Shown: piece by piece, positions 7,150 to 14,676 of the stretch
How positions within the stretch are numbered: the first letter of the stretch is position 1
Layout: each line of letters begins with the position of its first letter
From: an uncultured Clostridia bacterium
GTDB lineage: Bacteria > Bacillota > Clostridia > Oscillospirales > Acutalibacteraceae
NCBI GenBank assembly: GCA_904399395.1
Contig: CAJFPJ010000028.1
Location: forward strand, 1 to 57,075
Direction: 5' to 3'
DNA: 57,075 bases
Position numbers and translations under genes: made by a program
The notes under the pieces: model-generated
Database searches by the model: none
What the model saw: only the letters and a program-made list of their open reading frames with translations
What the model was told of the DNA's origin: nothing

Positions 7150-7734
7150 TTATGCACCAACGTCTGTGCCCACAGTGGGGAGCGCCTCCACATAGCTCAG
7201 GGTGTAAGGAGCTTCTCCCTTAGAAGGCGCGGAGTTGATGGTATATTCATGCACGCGGAAGACGTTATCCTCAGAGCTGAGGGCCACAGGCTGGCCGGAG
7301 CAGCCGGGGTATGTGGTCTTCTCATACTGCAGCACGTTGCCGCCCTCATCCAGCTGGGAGCAGTAGGCGTCCAGGGTGAATTTCACAGGCTTGTATTCGC
7401 TGCCCGTCACAGGGGGTGTGTAGCCGGTGATAGTTCCATCCTCATCCTTTGTGAGGGTGCCGCCCTGGAGGATCTCGATAAGCTCCAGGATGGTCATGTT
7501 GTCTGTCAGAGTCAGAGTGTGGCCGGTGATGGTCTTGCGTTCTGGCTTCTGAGCCTTGAGGACGCCCTTAATCATCAGCTTCACAGCCTCTGTGGTTTCG
7601 ATCTGAGGTTCTACGCCCAACTTGGTGGCTGAGGTGATCGCAACGCTGCGGGGGGTCTCCTCCTCTGTGGTCACAACAATCATAGCGCAGTCAATCATTG
7701 CCATCTCAGTGCCGTTTTTCGGTGTAGTTGCCAT
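7150..7734 (-). CDS. Major tail (tube) protein
   Basis: 194 residues if begun at the second ATG (7734, MATTPKNGTEM), which suits the AAGGA site better than the ATG at 7746 that sits right against it. The acidic, beta-rich sequence, its size, and its place immediately before the chaperone pair fit siphophage major tail proteins, which polymerise into the tube around the tape measure. 'ETTEAVKLMIKGVLKAQKPE' is followed by 'GHTLTLTDNM', typical of this clostridial family. No head-completion or connector genes precede it, which is unusual. Confidence 0.75.
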   Translation of the reverse strand: MATTPKNGTEMAMIDCAMIVVTTEEETPRSVAITSATKLGVEPQIETTEAVKLMIKGVLKAQKPERKTITGHTLTLTDNMTILELIEILQGGTLTKDEDGTITGYTPPVTGSEYKPVKFTLDAYCSQLDEGGNVLQYEKTTYPGCSGQPVALSSEDNVFRVHEYTINSAPSKGEAPYTLSYVEALPTVGTDVGA

Positions 7735-7808
7735 ATATGATATCATTCCTTTCTACGTATTCGGGTCCCTCTCCGCTGGCCAGGACGGAAGAGTCACCCT
7801 TGGTTGTC

Positions 7809-7826
7809 CCGGCGGGGCCCCGCCGG
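7809..7826. repeat. 18-bp perfect GC palindrome
   Basis: CCGGCGGGGCCCCGCCGG, self-complementary across all 18 bases, in the 200-base gap before the tail tube gene. It has no adjacent T run, so it is not a standard terminator. It might be a protein-binding site or an mRNA-stabilising hairpin. Confidence 0.6.
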
Positions 7827-7941
7827 TATAGAAAAGAGGTTCAGCCCTTTTAAATTTCACCGGGCTTATATGAGAACCGGCCTCTCGTTTCCCGGTTCCT
7901 TACCCTCCGTTTCCAGTTTATAGTGTACCGCAGGATCTATA

Positions 7942-8748
7942 TCAATTACTATCAACTCTTTTCTCATCCTCTTCCGGAAGCACGACACACTCCAGAGCCT
8001 TTCCATGCAGCCTGCATACCCATTGGTAGCTGTAATGCATTTTTTCTGCCAGCTCCTCCCAGATAAGGCCGTCTATATACCGGTATTCCAAAAGGGTCTC
8101 CAGGGTTTGATCCTTCACAGAGTGGATGGCCTTCTGCACCTGCTCCCGTATCACCACCAGTTCGTCTATATCCCGATTAATTTCTTCCTCGATTTCGCAG
8201 ATATGATCCACTGCAGACTGGATCTTATCCTCCTTCCCGCGGCCGCCGGGCAGCTCCGAATATATAGGCGTAATCTGAAGGGCCCTCTGCCTCCAAAGGG
8301 ACATTTCCCTGCATTTTCGTTGAATCCGCATGTCAACCTGCCGGTATCGACCAAGAAAATCTGTCTTTTTCTCCTGCATTCTCGCTTTTTCATTTCTGGC
8401 TTCCTGCCGCTTTCCTTTCACCGTGTCACGAGATTTGGCCGGGTTCTCCTCTTGGAATTTTTGAACCGCTGTTTTCTCCTTCGATGAATCCATGCTCTTC
8501 CATTTCTCCTTCCCCTTCACTTGCGGGAACATGGGAAAATATTTTAGCGCCTCTGTTCCCTGTATAAAATTCCTTTCTGCCTGTGCACCTTTCACAACTT
8601 CTCTCTCCCTTCCAAGTATCTGCATAAAACAGTTTTTTCCATTTTCTTTGTCCTTTTTATAGGACATTTCATCCGCTATACTGAAATTGTAAGCTGATTT
8701 CCATAATTTTCCTTTATTTTTTTCATCCCATTCCATTGACAAATACAT
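7942..8748 (-). CDS. DUF1492 / ArpU-like phage transcription regulator
   Basis: The last ~145 residues (from Met124, position 8379) match the DUF1492 pattern: a long helical coiled coil, a 'PGGRGKEDKIQSAVDHI' insert, then 'LLEYRYIDGLIWEELAEKM' and 'YSYQWVCRLHGKALE', which form a sigma-region-4-like helix-turn-helix. Such proteins usually sit at the end of the early region and switch on late structural genes. The frame is open back to 8748, but the extra 123 residues are charged and low in complexity and no good ribosome binding site marks any start, so the N-terminus is uncertain (8748, 8493 or 8379). Its promoter at 8810-8838 is embedded in the repressor operators, so the regulator is repressor-controlled. 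Confidence 0.65.
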   Translation of the reverse strand: MYLSMEWDEKNKGKLWKSAYNFSIADEMSYKKDKENGKNCFMQILGREREVVKGAQAERNFIQGTEALKYFPMFPQVKGKEKWKSMDSSKEKTAVQKFQEENPAKSRDTVKGKRQEARNEKARMQEKKTDFLGRYRQVDMRIQRKCREMSLWRQRALQITPIYSELPGGRGKEDKIQSAVDHICEIEEEINRDIDELVVIREQVQKAIHSVKDQTLETLLEYRYIDGLIWEELAEKMHYSYQWVCRLHGKALECVVLPEEDEKRVDSN

Positions 8749-8764
8749 TATCTTGTATTACTAT
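8736..8764 (+). promoter_or_regulatory. Rightward promoter for the XRE repressor gene
   Basis: TTGACA (8736-8741), 17-base spacer, TACTAT (8759-8764). The predicted start (~8771) coincides with the left half of operator 1, as expected for autoregulation. Confidence 0.75.
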
Positions 8765-8770
8765 GTAGCT

Positions 8771-8798
8771 GTACAAAATTTAATTTTGTTTTTTGTAC
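8771..8798. promoter_or_regulatory. Repressor operator 1
   Basis: Inverted repeat GTACAAAA (8771-8778) ... TTTTGTAC (8791-8798). It lies at the start point of the rightward promoter and just downstream of the leftward start. Confidence 0.65.
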
Positions 8799-8809
8799 CT
8801 TGTTTCATC

Positions 8810-8838
8810 ATAATAATACATAATTTAAAACATGTCAA
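8810..8838 (-). promoter_or_regulatory. Leftward promoter for the regulator and tail module
   Basis: Minus strand TTGACA (8838-8833), 17-base spacer, TATTAT (8815-8810). Predicted start near 8803, between the two operators. Confidence 0.7.
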
Positions 8839-8846
8839 TAGAAATA

Positions 8847-8870
8847 ATACAAAAAATCAAATTTTTGTAT
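8847..8870. promoter_or_regulatory. Repressor operator 2
   Basis: Inverted repeat ATACAAAAA (8847-8855) ... TTTTTGTAT (8862-8870), sharing the TACAAAA half-site with operator 1. It sits just upstream of the leftward -35 box and 22 bases before the repressor start codon. Confidence 0.65.
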
Positions 8871-8892
8871 CAAGCAGTTATGGGGTGTAAAA

Positions 8893-9315
8893 ATGGCCAC
8901 AGTCTATGAAATGATCGAGTCCCTATGCAGGGAAAGAGGTATCACCGGCAGCAAAATGTGCGACGATCTTGGTATTAGCCGCAGTACAATGACAGAATTG
9001 CGCAAAGGCCGGGCAAAAACCATGAATTTGGAAAAAGCGGGTAAAATCGCCGATTATTTCGGTGTATCCACGGATTATCTTCTGGGAAAGGCCACTTCAG
9101 CCGCTCTCACCAGAAAAGATGAACGGGATATTGAAAAACGCCTGCAGGAAACGCTCAGCCAACTGGAGGGTGAACAGGGAGGTCTGATGTTCTCCGGTGC
9201 TCCTCTGGATGATGATACCAAAGAGCTTTTGATTCTCTCTCTGCGTAACAGCATGGAGATTGCCAAGCATGCCGCGAAAAAATACACGCCCAAAAAATAT
9301 AGGAAAGAGCCGTAA
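8893..9315 (+). CDS. XRE-family (CI-like) repressor of the tail element
   Basis: 140 residues. Residues ~3-65 are an XRE helix-turn-helix ('GITGSKMCDDLGISRSTMTE' then 'ADYFGVSTDYLLGK'). The C-terminal half is a short charged region without a LexA-type peptidase fold, so it is not self-cleaving. The gene reads away from the tail module across a divergent operator region and is followed by an ImmA-type protease gene, the pairing in which the protease rather than RecA-driven self-cleavage inactivates the repressor. It should keep the leftward promoter off and regulate itself. Confidence 0.85.
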   Translation: MATVYEMIESLCRERGITGSKMCDDLGISRSTMTELRKGRAKTMNLEKAGKIADYFGVSTDYLLGKATSAALTRKDERDIEKRLQETLSQLEGEQGGLMFSGAPLDDDTKELLILSLRNSMEIAKHAAKKYTPKKYRKEP

Positions 9316-9549
9316 AGGTACAAAACTGGAAAAGCGATGAGATGAAGACGTCTGGTATAGTATGCCAGTGTCAGGCCTTATCGTTCCGCGGGATTTCCGG
9401 CCAAGTCCAAATTGGAAGACTACAAGGCTTTTTTCTTCAGGGCGCTGAAAGTTCATCTGAGATTGGGCTCTTGTAGGAATGAAATTGTTCTTTAAACAAA
9501 AAGATAACAAAAAAGGCAGATCGTCTCTGCCAGGAGGCAATCGCAGCGT

Positions 9550-9993
9550 ATGTTTTCAATCAAGGAACGGGTAGAATCCCTGTGTAAAAAATACGATAGC
9601 CGGGATCCTTTTGAAATTGCCCGGCAGAAAAAGATTTATGTTCTTTTTGAACCCCTTGGAACCATCAGAGGATATTACAACCGCTGCTTTCGTCAAAAAT
9701 TTATCCATATTAATGCATCTGTCCCCCGGGAAGAACAGCTGTTTATTTGTGCGCACGAGTTGGGGCATGCTATCCTGCATCCGGAGGCCAACACTCCTTT
9801 TCTGGAAGCCAATACCTTTTTCTGTGTAAACAAGCTGGAAATCGAGGCAAACCGTTTTGCCGCTGATTTGATATGCCCCGATGAAAAGATCCGGGAACTT
9901 TCCGGCTACACGATTCCAGAAATAGCCTCCTGCTTAGGCCTGGAAGAAGAACTTGTCCGCTACAAATGTGGTCTTCTTTCACAGTCTGTATAG
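9550..9993 (+). CDS. ImmA/IrrE-family zinc metallopeptidase (anti-repressor)
   Basis: 147 residues, ATG 9550 behind AGGAGG. The zinc motif HELGH is at residues ~76-80 ('ICAHELGHAILHPEA'), and the third ligand lies in 'EIEANRFAADLICP'. In ICEBs1 and related prophages, ImmA cleaves the XRE-type repressor encoded beside it after DNA damage or peptide signalling. Position directly after the repressor argues for the same role here. The ~230-base gap between the two holds only a small hairpin (GGCAGA...TCTGCC) just before the ribosome binding site. Confidence 0.85.
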   Translation: MFSIKERVESLCKKYDSRDPFEIARQKKIYVLFEPLGTIRGYYNRCFRQKFIHINASVPREEQLFICAHELGHAILHPEANTPFLEANTFFCVNKLEIEANRFAADLICPDEKIRELSGYTIPEIASCLGLEEELVRYKCGLLSQSV

Positions 9994-10197
9994 TCGTCTC
10001 CGCTATGGTCCAAGCCGGTGTCCGATGTTTTATACTTCAGAAACTCTAAGAAAACTGGGTATTTTCCGATGGTTTCCTGTCGTTTCAAAAATCCGCCCGT
10101 TTCTAAAGGATTTCATTCTGGTTACAAAAGCCGGTCCACTTTAAAAAGCAACTTTCCTGCTGAAAGTCGTATATACGTTTTCCTTAAGAAAAAAGTA

Positions 10198-10226
10198 TTG
10201 ACAAATTCTGTTGGCGATGATAAAAT
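10198..10226 (+). promoter_or_regulatory. Promoter of the tRNA-Arg gene
   Basis: TTGACA (10198-10203), 17-base spacer, TAAAAT (10221-10226), 29 bases before the mature tRNA. The remaining gap from 9994 shows no gene. Confidence 0.8.
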
Positions 10227-10254
10227 AATATGCGTTGCCAAGAGGTAACAAAAT

Positions 10255-10331
10255 GCGCTCGTAGCTCAGCTGGATAGAGTGTCTGACTACGAATCAGAAG
10301 GTCAGGGGTTCGAGTCCCTTCGGGCGCGCCA
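10255..10331 (+). tRNA. tRNA-Arg (anticodon ACG)
   Basis: A full cloverleaf can be drawn: 7-bp acceptor (GCGCTCG / CGGGCGC with one G-T pair), D arm GCTC...GAGT, anticodon stem TCTGA/TCAGA with loop CTACGAA, T arm AGGGG-TTCGAGT-CCCTT, discriminator G and encoded CCA. Anticodon ACG (modified to ICG) reads CGU, CGC and CGA. Confidence 0.97.
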
Positions 10332-10371
10332 AATCGCCGCAAGCTTTGTATATCGCTTGCGGCGATTTTTT
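10332..10371 (+). terminator. Intrinsic terminator of the tRNA-Arg gene
   Basis: A 13-bp stem (AATCGCCGCAAGC / GCTTGCGGCGATT) with a 10-base loop, followed by TTTTT. Confidence 0.9.
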
Positions 10372-10744
10372 ATAAAAGTCACCAGTGCGTTCATTCCGCT
10401 GTGTCTCCTTTTTCGCAAAAACTCACACTCGGTTCGCCTGTTCAGTTGTAAACGGCCTTACGACGGCTCACAGTTGCTACCAACTTTTTGCGAGTTACAA
10501 ACGTTCAAAGCCTTGTTGCCCCACAAACATCGTGTTACAGAGATCTCATAACCTACTTCCCTTTGAAGAAATAGCCCATGAAGATCCTACAAAAAGCTGA
10601 TAGCATCAAGAAAACCATTTGTAAAGGCTGCATTTTGAGAGAACCAAAATGCAGCCTTTCCCTTGCCCACTTTATTTATTTGGAAGACCTGATACCTCAT
10701 GCCTCTCCGCTCCTGCAGAAGGCAGAGATTTTTTGCACTGCGGC
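10372..10744. other. Intergenic stretch with one strong hairpin
   Basis: No convincing gene. A 14-bp stem (10623-10636 with 10646-10659, AAAGGCTGCATTTT / AAAATGCAGCCTTT) lies downstream of the minus-strand zinc-ribbon gene and probably ends its transcript. The 10380-10600 part contains only short, shadow-like frames and an 8-bp CGCAAAAA/TTTTTGCG inverted repeat ~70 bases apart. Confidence 0.5.
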
Positions 10745-11251
10745 CTACGGCTGAACAGGCTGCTGCAAGGACATACTATATACCGAATCAGAATCGACAC
10801 CCTGCAATTTTATGACTATTTTCGCGTATTCCGGCGAACTGTTCAACCTTTTCATAGATTCATCCAGCACTTCTTTGTATTTGGAAATATCCAAGTTCTT
10901 CTTCTTTCTCAAAATTAAAAACGTGAGGAGCGCAAGAATCGGCCCTACAATCAGCAGACCCCACAAAAAGCCGTTCAGTGCAAATGAAGCCGCTAAAAAC
11001 GCAAACAGGCCGCAGGGCATATACAGCAAAAACAGCATCGAATTCATGCCGCTCTTAGCATCCTTCAGTAGCTTTTCCGGGGAAAGCAGCGCCGGCTCCG
11101 TAATATATGGATCGTAATTCAGCGCCCCGCAATGGGGGCAGGTATACAATGGATTACCAAATGTGTACCCATCCGTTACACGTTCTGTTTTCGTTTTTTG
11201 CGAACAGCGTATGCATGTATATGTCCGGTATTGTTTCATCACAACTGCCAT
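10745..11251 (-). CDS. Zinc-ribbon membrane protein, function unknown
   Basis: 168 residues if started at ATG 11251 (MAVVMKQYRTY), which has GGGGTGG upstream; a GTG five codons earlier is possible. Two CxxC pairs (CIRC and CPHC) near residues 13-41 form an N-terminal zinc ribbon. Two hydrophobic segments follow ('SMLFLLYMPCGLFAFLAASF' and 'GLLIVGPILALLTFLI') and then a charged cytoplasmic tail. Proteins of this type are common in Firmicutes but have no defined role. No operon partner. Confidence 0.6.
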   Translation of the reverse strand: MAVVMKQYRTYTCIRCSQKTKTERVTDGYTFGNPLYTCPHCGALNYDPYITEPALLSPEKLLKDAKSGMNSMLFLLYMPCGLFAFLAASFALNGFLWGLLIVGPILALLTFLILRKKKNLDISKYKEVLDESMKRLNSSPEYAKIVIKLQGVDSDSVYSMSLQQPVQP

Positions 11252-11636
11252 ATTATACCACCCCACTTCAATAAAATCATCTTAATAAAAACATATTCTC
11301 CCGGTACTGTCAAGAGAAGCGGAAAATAGTCGCCCTTATTAAGCTTTCCGGTTTGTCCCTGTTTTCAGAAAATCCCTTCATATCCTCTTGCGGGCGGCAA
11401 TCCGCTCTACGCGTCTTTCTTCTTTGAGAATTTGATTTTGTGAATCGGGCGGTTTATCCCACAGAGCTGAAAACCATTATTTCCTTGAACCTTACTGACG
11501 AAGGTCTCTGTATCTCCATTGACATCGCACTCAATATATGCTATTTTAATCTATGTCATTCCCTTGTAACACACTATATATAGATAGATTTTTCTACATA
11601 TTGGCTGAGAGTATATTTTGAAAGGGCGAATTGTTC
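11252..11636. other. nrdD upstream region
   Basis: About 385 bases without a gene. The last 70 bases hold the NrdR-like boxes and the AAAGGG ribosome binding site of nrdD; nothing recognisable is seen in 11290-11550. Confidence 0.6.
11571..11606 (+). promoter_or_regulatory. Pair of NrdR-box-like sites upstream of nrdD
   Basis: The core CTATATATAG (11574-11583) is a perfect match to the NrdR core C-W-A-T-A-T-A-T-W-G, and CTACATATTG (11594-11603) matches nine of ten. The centres are 20 bases apart, about two helical turns, shorter than the usual three. NrdR represses ribonucleotide reductase genes in response to ATP/dATP. Confidence 0.55.
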
Positions 11637-13796
11637 ATGAAAATTATCAAACGCAACGGATCAGAAGCTGCATTCGATATCACCAAAATCATACGAGCCG
11701 TTACAAAGGCAAACGAAGCCGTAGCGGAAAACACCCGTATGACACCCATGCAGATCCAGAGGATCGCAGAAAGTGTGGTGCTCTCCTGCGAAAATCTGGG
11801 CCGTTCCCCCAGCGTGGAAGAGGTCCAAGATATGGTGGAACACCAGATCATGTCCCACGGCGCCTTTGAGGTGGCAAAGGCCTATATCACCTACCGCTAT
11901 ACACGCGCTCTGATCCGCCAGTCCAACACCACCGACGACAAAATTTTGAGCCTGATCGAATGCAATAACGAAGAAGCCAAACAGGAAAATTCCAATAAAA
12001 ACCCCGTGGTCAACTCCACCCAGAGAGATTATATGGCAGGGGAGGTATCCCGGGATATCACCAACCGCCTTCTTCTCCCCAAAGAGATTGTGGACGCCCA
12101 TAACGAAGGAATCATCCACTTCCACGATTCCGACTATTTTGCCCAGCATATGCACAACTGCGACCTTGTCAACCTGGAAGATATGCTGCAGAACGGCACT
12201 GTTATCACCGGAACCCTCATTGAGCGGCCCCATAGCTTTTCCACTGCCTGCAATATCGCTACGCAGATTATCGCTCAGGTGGCTTCGAACCAATATGGAG
12301 GCCAGTCCATTTCATTGGCCCATCTTGCCCCTTTTGTTCAGGTGAGCCGCGAAAAAATCCAAAGAGACGTCATAGGGGAAATCAACACCATAGGCGTAGC
12401 GTTGTCGGAAGAGGCTATCAGCCAGCTGGTTGAAAAAAGACTTCGGGAAGAGGTTCGGCGAGGTGTGCAGACAATCCAATACCAGGTGGTCACCCTGCTG
12501 ACCACCAACGGGCAGGCGCCCTTCGTAACTGTTTTTATGTATCTGAACGAGGCGAAGAACGAGCGGGAAAAGCAGGATCTGGCCATGATCATCGAAGAAG
12601 TGCTGGAGCAGCGACACCAGGGTGTTAAAAATGAAAAAGGCGTGTGGGTAACGCCCGCGTTTCCAAAGTTGATCTATGTGCTGGAGGAAGACAATATTCG
12701 GGAGGGAGAGCCCTACTACTATTTGACAAAGCTGGCTGCCAAATGCACCGCAAAGCGTCTTGTCCCCGATTATATCTCTGAAAAAAAGATGAAAGAGCTC
12801 AAAGAGGGTAACTGTTTCCCTGTTATGGGATGCCGCAGCGCCCTTTCTCCCTGGAAGGACGAAAACGGGAACTACAAATTTTACGGGCGCTTTAATCAGG
12901 GCGTGGTAACTCTGAATCTGGTGGATATCGCCCTTTCCTCCGGGGGTAATTTGGAAAAATTCTGGAAAATCTTTGATGAACGGCTGGAGCTTTGCTATAA
13001 GGCTCTCATGTGCCGCCACAACCGGCTCAAAGGGACTCTTTCCGATGCAGCCCCGATTTTATGGCAGTATGGGGCCTGTGCCAGGCTCAAAAAAGGAGAG
13101 CCCATCGATAAGCTTCTGGTGGGTGGGTATTCCACTATTTCTCTGGGATACGCGGGCCTTTGCGAATGTGTCCGCTACATGACGGGGAAGTCCCACACGG
13201 ATCCCTCCGCCACTCCCTTTGCATTGGAAATCATGCGCTATATGAATGATGCCTGCGAGCGCTGGAAAAAAGAGACCACCATCGGCTTCGGCATTTATGG
13301 CACGCCCCTTGAATCTACCACTTATAAATTTGCCAAATGCCTGCAACGTCGGTTCGGCATTATCGAGGGTGTGACCGATAAGGGATACATCACCAACAGC
13401 TACCACGTTCATGTGACGGAGCCCATCAACGCCTTTGACAAGCTGAAATTTGAATCTCAGTTCCAGGCGCTTTCCACTGGCGGCGCCATCAGTTACGTGG
13501 AAGTTCCCAACATGCAGAACAATCTGGAAGCGGTTCTGCAGGTTATCAAATTTATTTATGACAATATCATGTATGCGGAACTCAACACAAAAAGTGATTA
13601 TTGCCAGGTTTGCGGGTGGGATGGTGAAATCGAAATCCGCGAGCAGGACGGCAAGCTCGTTTGGACCTGCCCCCAGTGCGGCAACCAGGATCAGGATAAA
13701 ATGAACGTGGCCCGCCGCACCTGCGGCTATATCGGCACCCAGTTCTGGAACCAGGGCCGTACACAAGAGATCAAGGAACGCGTGATGCATTTATAA
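11637..13796 (+). CDS. nrdD: Anaerobic ribonucleoside-triphosphate reductase (class III)
   Basis: 719 residues from ATG 11637 (AAAGGG upstream; a TTG two codons earlier is less likely). It reduces NTPs to dNTPs under anaerobic conditions using a glycyl radical. The N-terminal ~90 residues are an ATP-cone ('IIKRNGSEAAFDITKIIRAV'). The C-terminus has the zinc site CQVC...CPQC and the glycyl-radical motif RRTCGYIGTQFWNQGR. Full length for the family. nrdG, its activase, follows 150 bases downstream beyond a hairpin, so the two may be produced in different amounts from one transcript. NrdR-like boxes upstream suggest dATP-responsive repression. Confidence 0.97.
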   Translation: MKIIKRNGSEAAFDITKIIRAVTKANEAVAENTRMTPMQIQRIAESVVLSCENLGRSPSVEEVQDMVEHQIMSHGAFEVAKAYITYRYTRALIRQSNTTDDKILSLIECNNEEAKQENSNKNPVVNSTQRDYMAGEVSRDITNRLLLPKEIVDAHNEGIIHFHDSDYFAQHMHNCDLVNLEDMLQNGTVITGTLIERPHSFSTACNIATQIIAQVASNQYGGQSISLAHLAPFVQVSREKIQRDVIGEINTIGVALSEEAISQLVEKRLREEVRRGVQTIQYQVVTLLTTNGQAPFVTVFMYLNEAKNEREKQDLAMIIEEVLEQRHQGVKNEKGVWVTPAFPKLIYVLEEDNIREGEPYYYLTKLAAKCTAKRLVPDYISEKKMKELKEGNCFPVMGCRSALSPWKDENGNYKFYGRFNQGVVTLNLVDIALSSGGNLEKFWKIFDERLELCYKALMCRHNRLKGTLSDAAPILWQYGACARLKKGEPIDKLLVGGYSTISLGYAGLCECVRYMTGKSHTDPSATPFALEIMRYMNDACERWKKETTIGFGIYGTPLESTTYKFAKCLQRRFGIIEGVTDKGYITNSYHVHVTEPINAFDKLKFESQFQALSTGGAISYVEVPNMQNNLEAVLQVIKFIYDNIMYAELNTKSDYCQVCGWDGEIEIREQDGKLVWTCPQCGNQDQDKMNVARRTCGYIGTQFWNQGRTQEIKERVMHL

Positions 13797-13879
13797 CCCT
13801 AAGCCTGCCATCAGCTCAAGCATGTTTTCCCCTTTTTCATAGGTTCGAGACCGCCGCACAAAAAAGGCAGAAGCGATAC

Positions 13880-13914
13880 AAAAGGGCATCTGGGCAAATC
13901 CCCGATGCTCTTTT
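13880..13914 (+). terminator. Terminator-like hairpin between nrdD and nrdG
   Basis: Stem AAAAGGGCATC / GATGCTCTTTT (one G-T pair) with a 13-base loop, followed by CTTTTA. Leaky termination here would lower nrdG expression. Confidence 0.65.
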
Positions 13915-13949
13915 CTTTTAGAAGCTAGAAGCATATGGAGGCACAGAAA

Positions 13950-14471
13950 ATGTATTATGGAGAAATCAAAAACTGCGATATAGCAAACGGGATAGGCGTT
14001 CGTGTAAGCTTATTTGTTTCCGGATGCACCAACCACTGCGAGCACTGTTTTCAGCCCGAAACCTGGGATTTCTGTTACGGGCAGCCCTTCACCAGCGATA
14101 CGGAGGAAAAGTTGCTCCGTCTTTTGGAACCGGAGTATATCAGCGGGTTGACCCTTCTGGGGGGAGAGCCCTTTGAACCGGAAAACCAGCGCGTTCTGCT
14201 CCCTTTTCTGCAGAGAGTGAAAAAACGCTTTCCACAGAAAACCATCTGGATCTATTCCGGTTTTACTCTGGAAGAGTTGGAGAAAAAAGGCTCTTATGCC
14301 CACTGTGAAGCCACCGCGCCCATTCTGGAACTGGCCGACGTTCTAGTGGACGGCCGGTTTATTGAAGCTCAAAAAGACATCTCTCTGCGGTTCCGCGGCT
14401 CCTCCAATCAGCGCCTGATCGACCTGAATCGCACCAGGCTTTCCGGTAACCTGGTTTTATGGGATGCATGA
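13950..14471 (+). CDS. nrdG: Anaerobic ribonucleotide reductase activating protein
   Basis: 173 residues from ATG 13950 (MYYGEIKNC), chosen because GGAGG lies 8 bases before it; the ATG at 13935 overlaps that site. The radical-SAM cluster motif CTNHCEHC (CxxxCxxC) is near residue 27, followed by 'LTLLGGEPF', the SAM-binding GGEP strand. It cleaves S-adenosylmethionine and installs the glycyl radical on NrdD. Length is normal. Confidence 0.96.
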   Translation: MYYGEIKNCDIANGIGVRVSLFVSGCTNHCEHCFQPETWDFCYGQPFTSDTEEKLLRLLEPEYISGLTLLGGEPFEPENQRVLLPFLQRVKKRFPQKTIWIYSGFTLEELEKKGSYAHCEATAPILELADVLVDGRFIEAQKDISLRFRGSSNQRLIDLNRTRLSGNLVLWDA

Positions 14472-14676
14472 CGGCGGCGCAGCACATACCTTCAATCCAG
14501 GTTCTGGTAAATCATTTTGTTCTGGAATCCATACCTCGGGCGACAACTACAAAAGAGCAAAATCGTGCAAGTTTTAAGCAATATTGTGCTGGATTCACAT
14601 CTATTCTGATTGTATAGTAATAAGTATACAGAAATGTCAGGCGTCCAAAACGCCCGGAAGATCGGAGGATTCACCC

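Noticed and set aside
10255-10331. tRNA-Arg as the attachment site of the tail element
   Set aside because: Elements normally enter at the 3' end of a tRNA gene, while the tail module lies on its 5' side; no duplicated 3' end fragment or integrase was found in the window.
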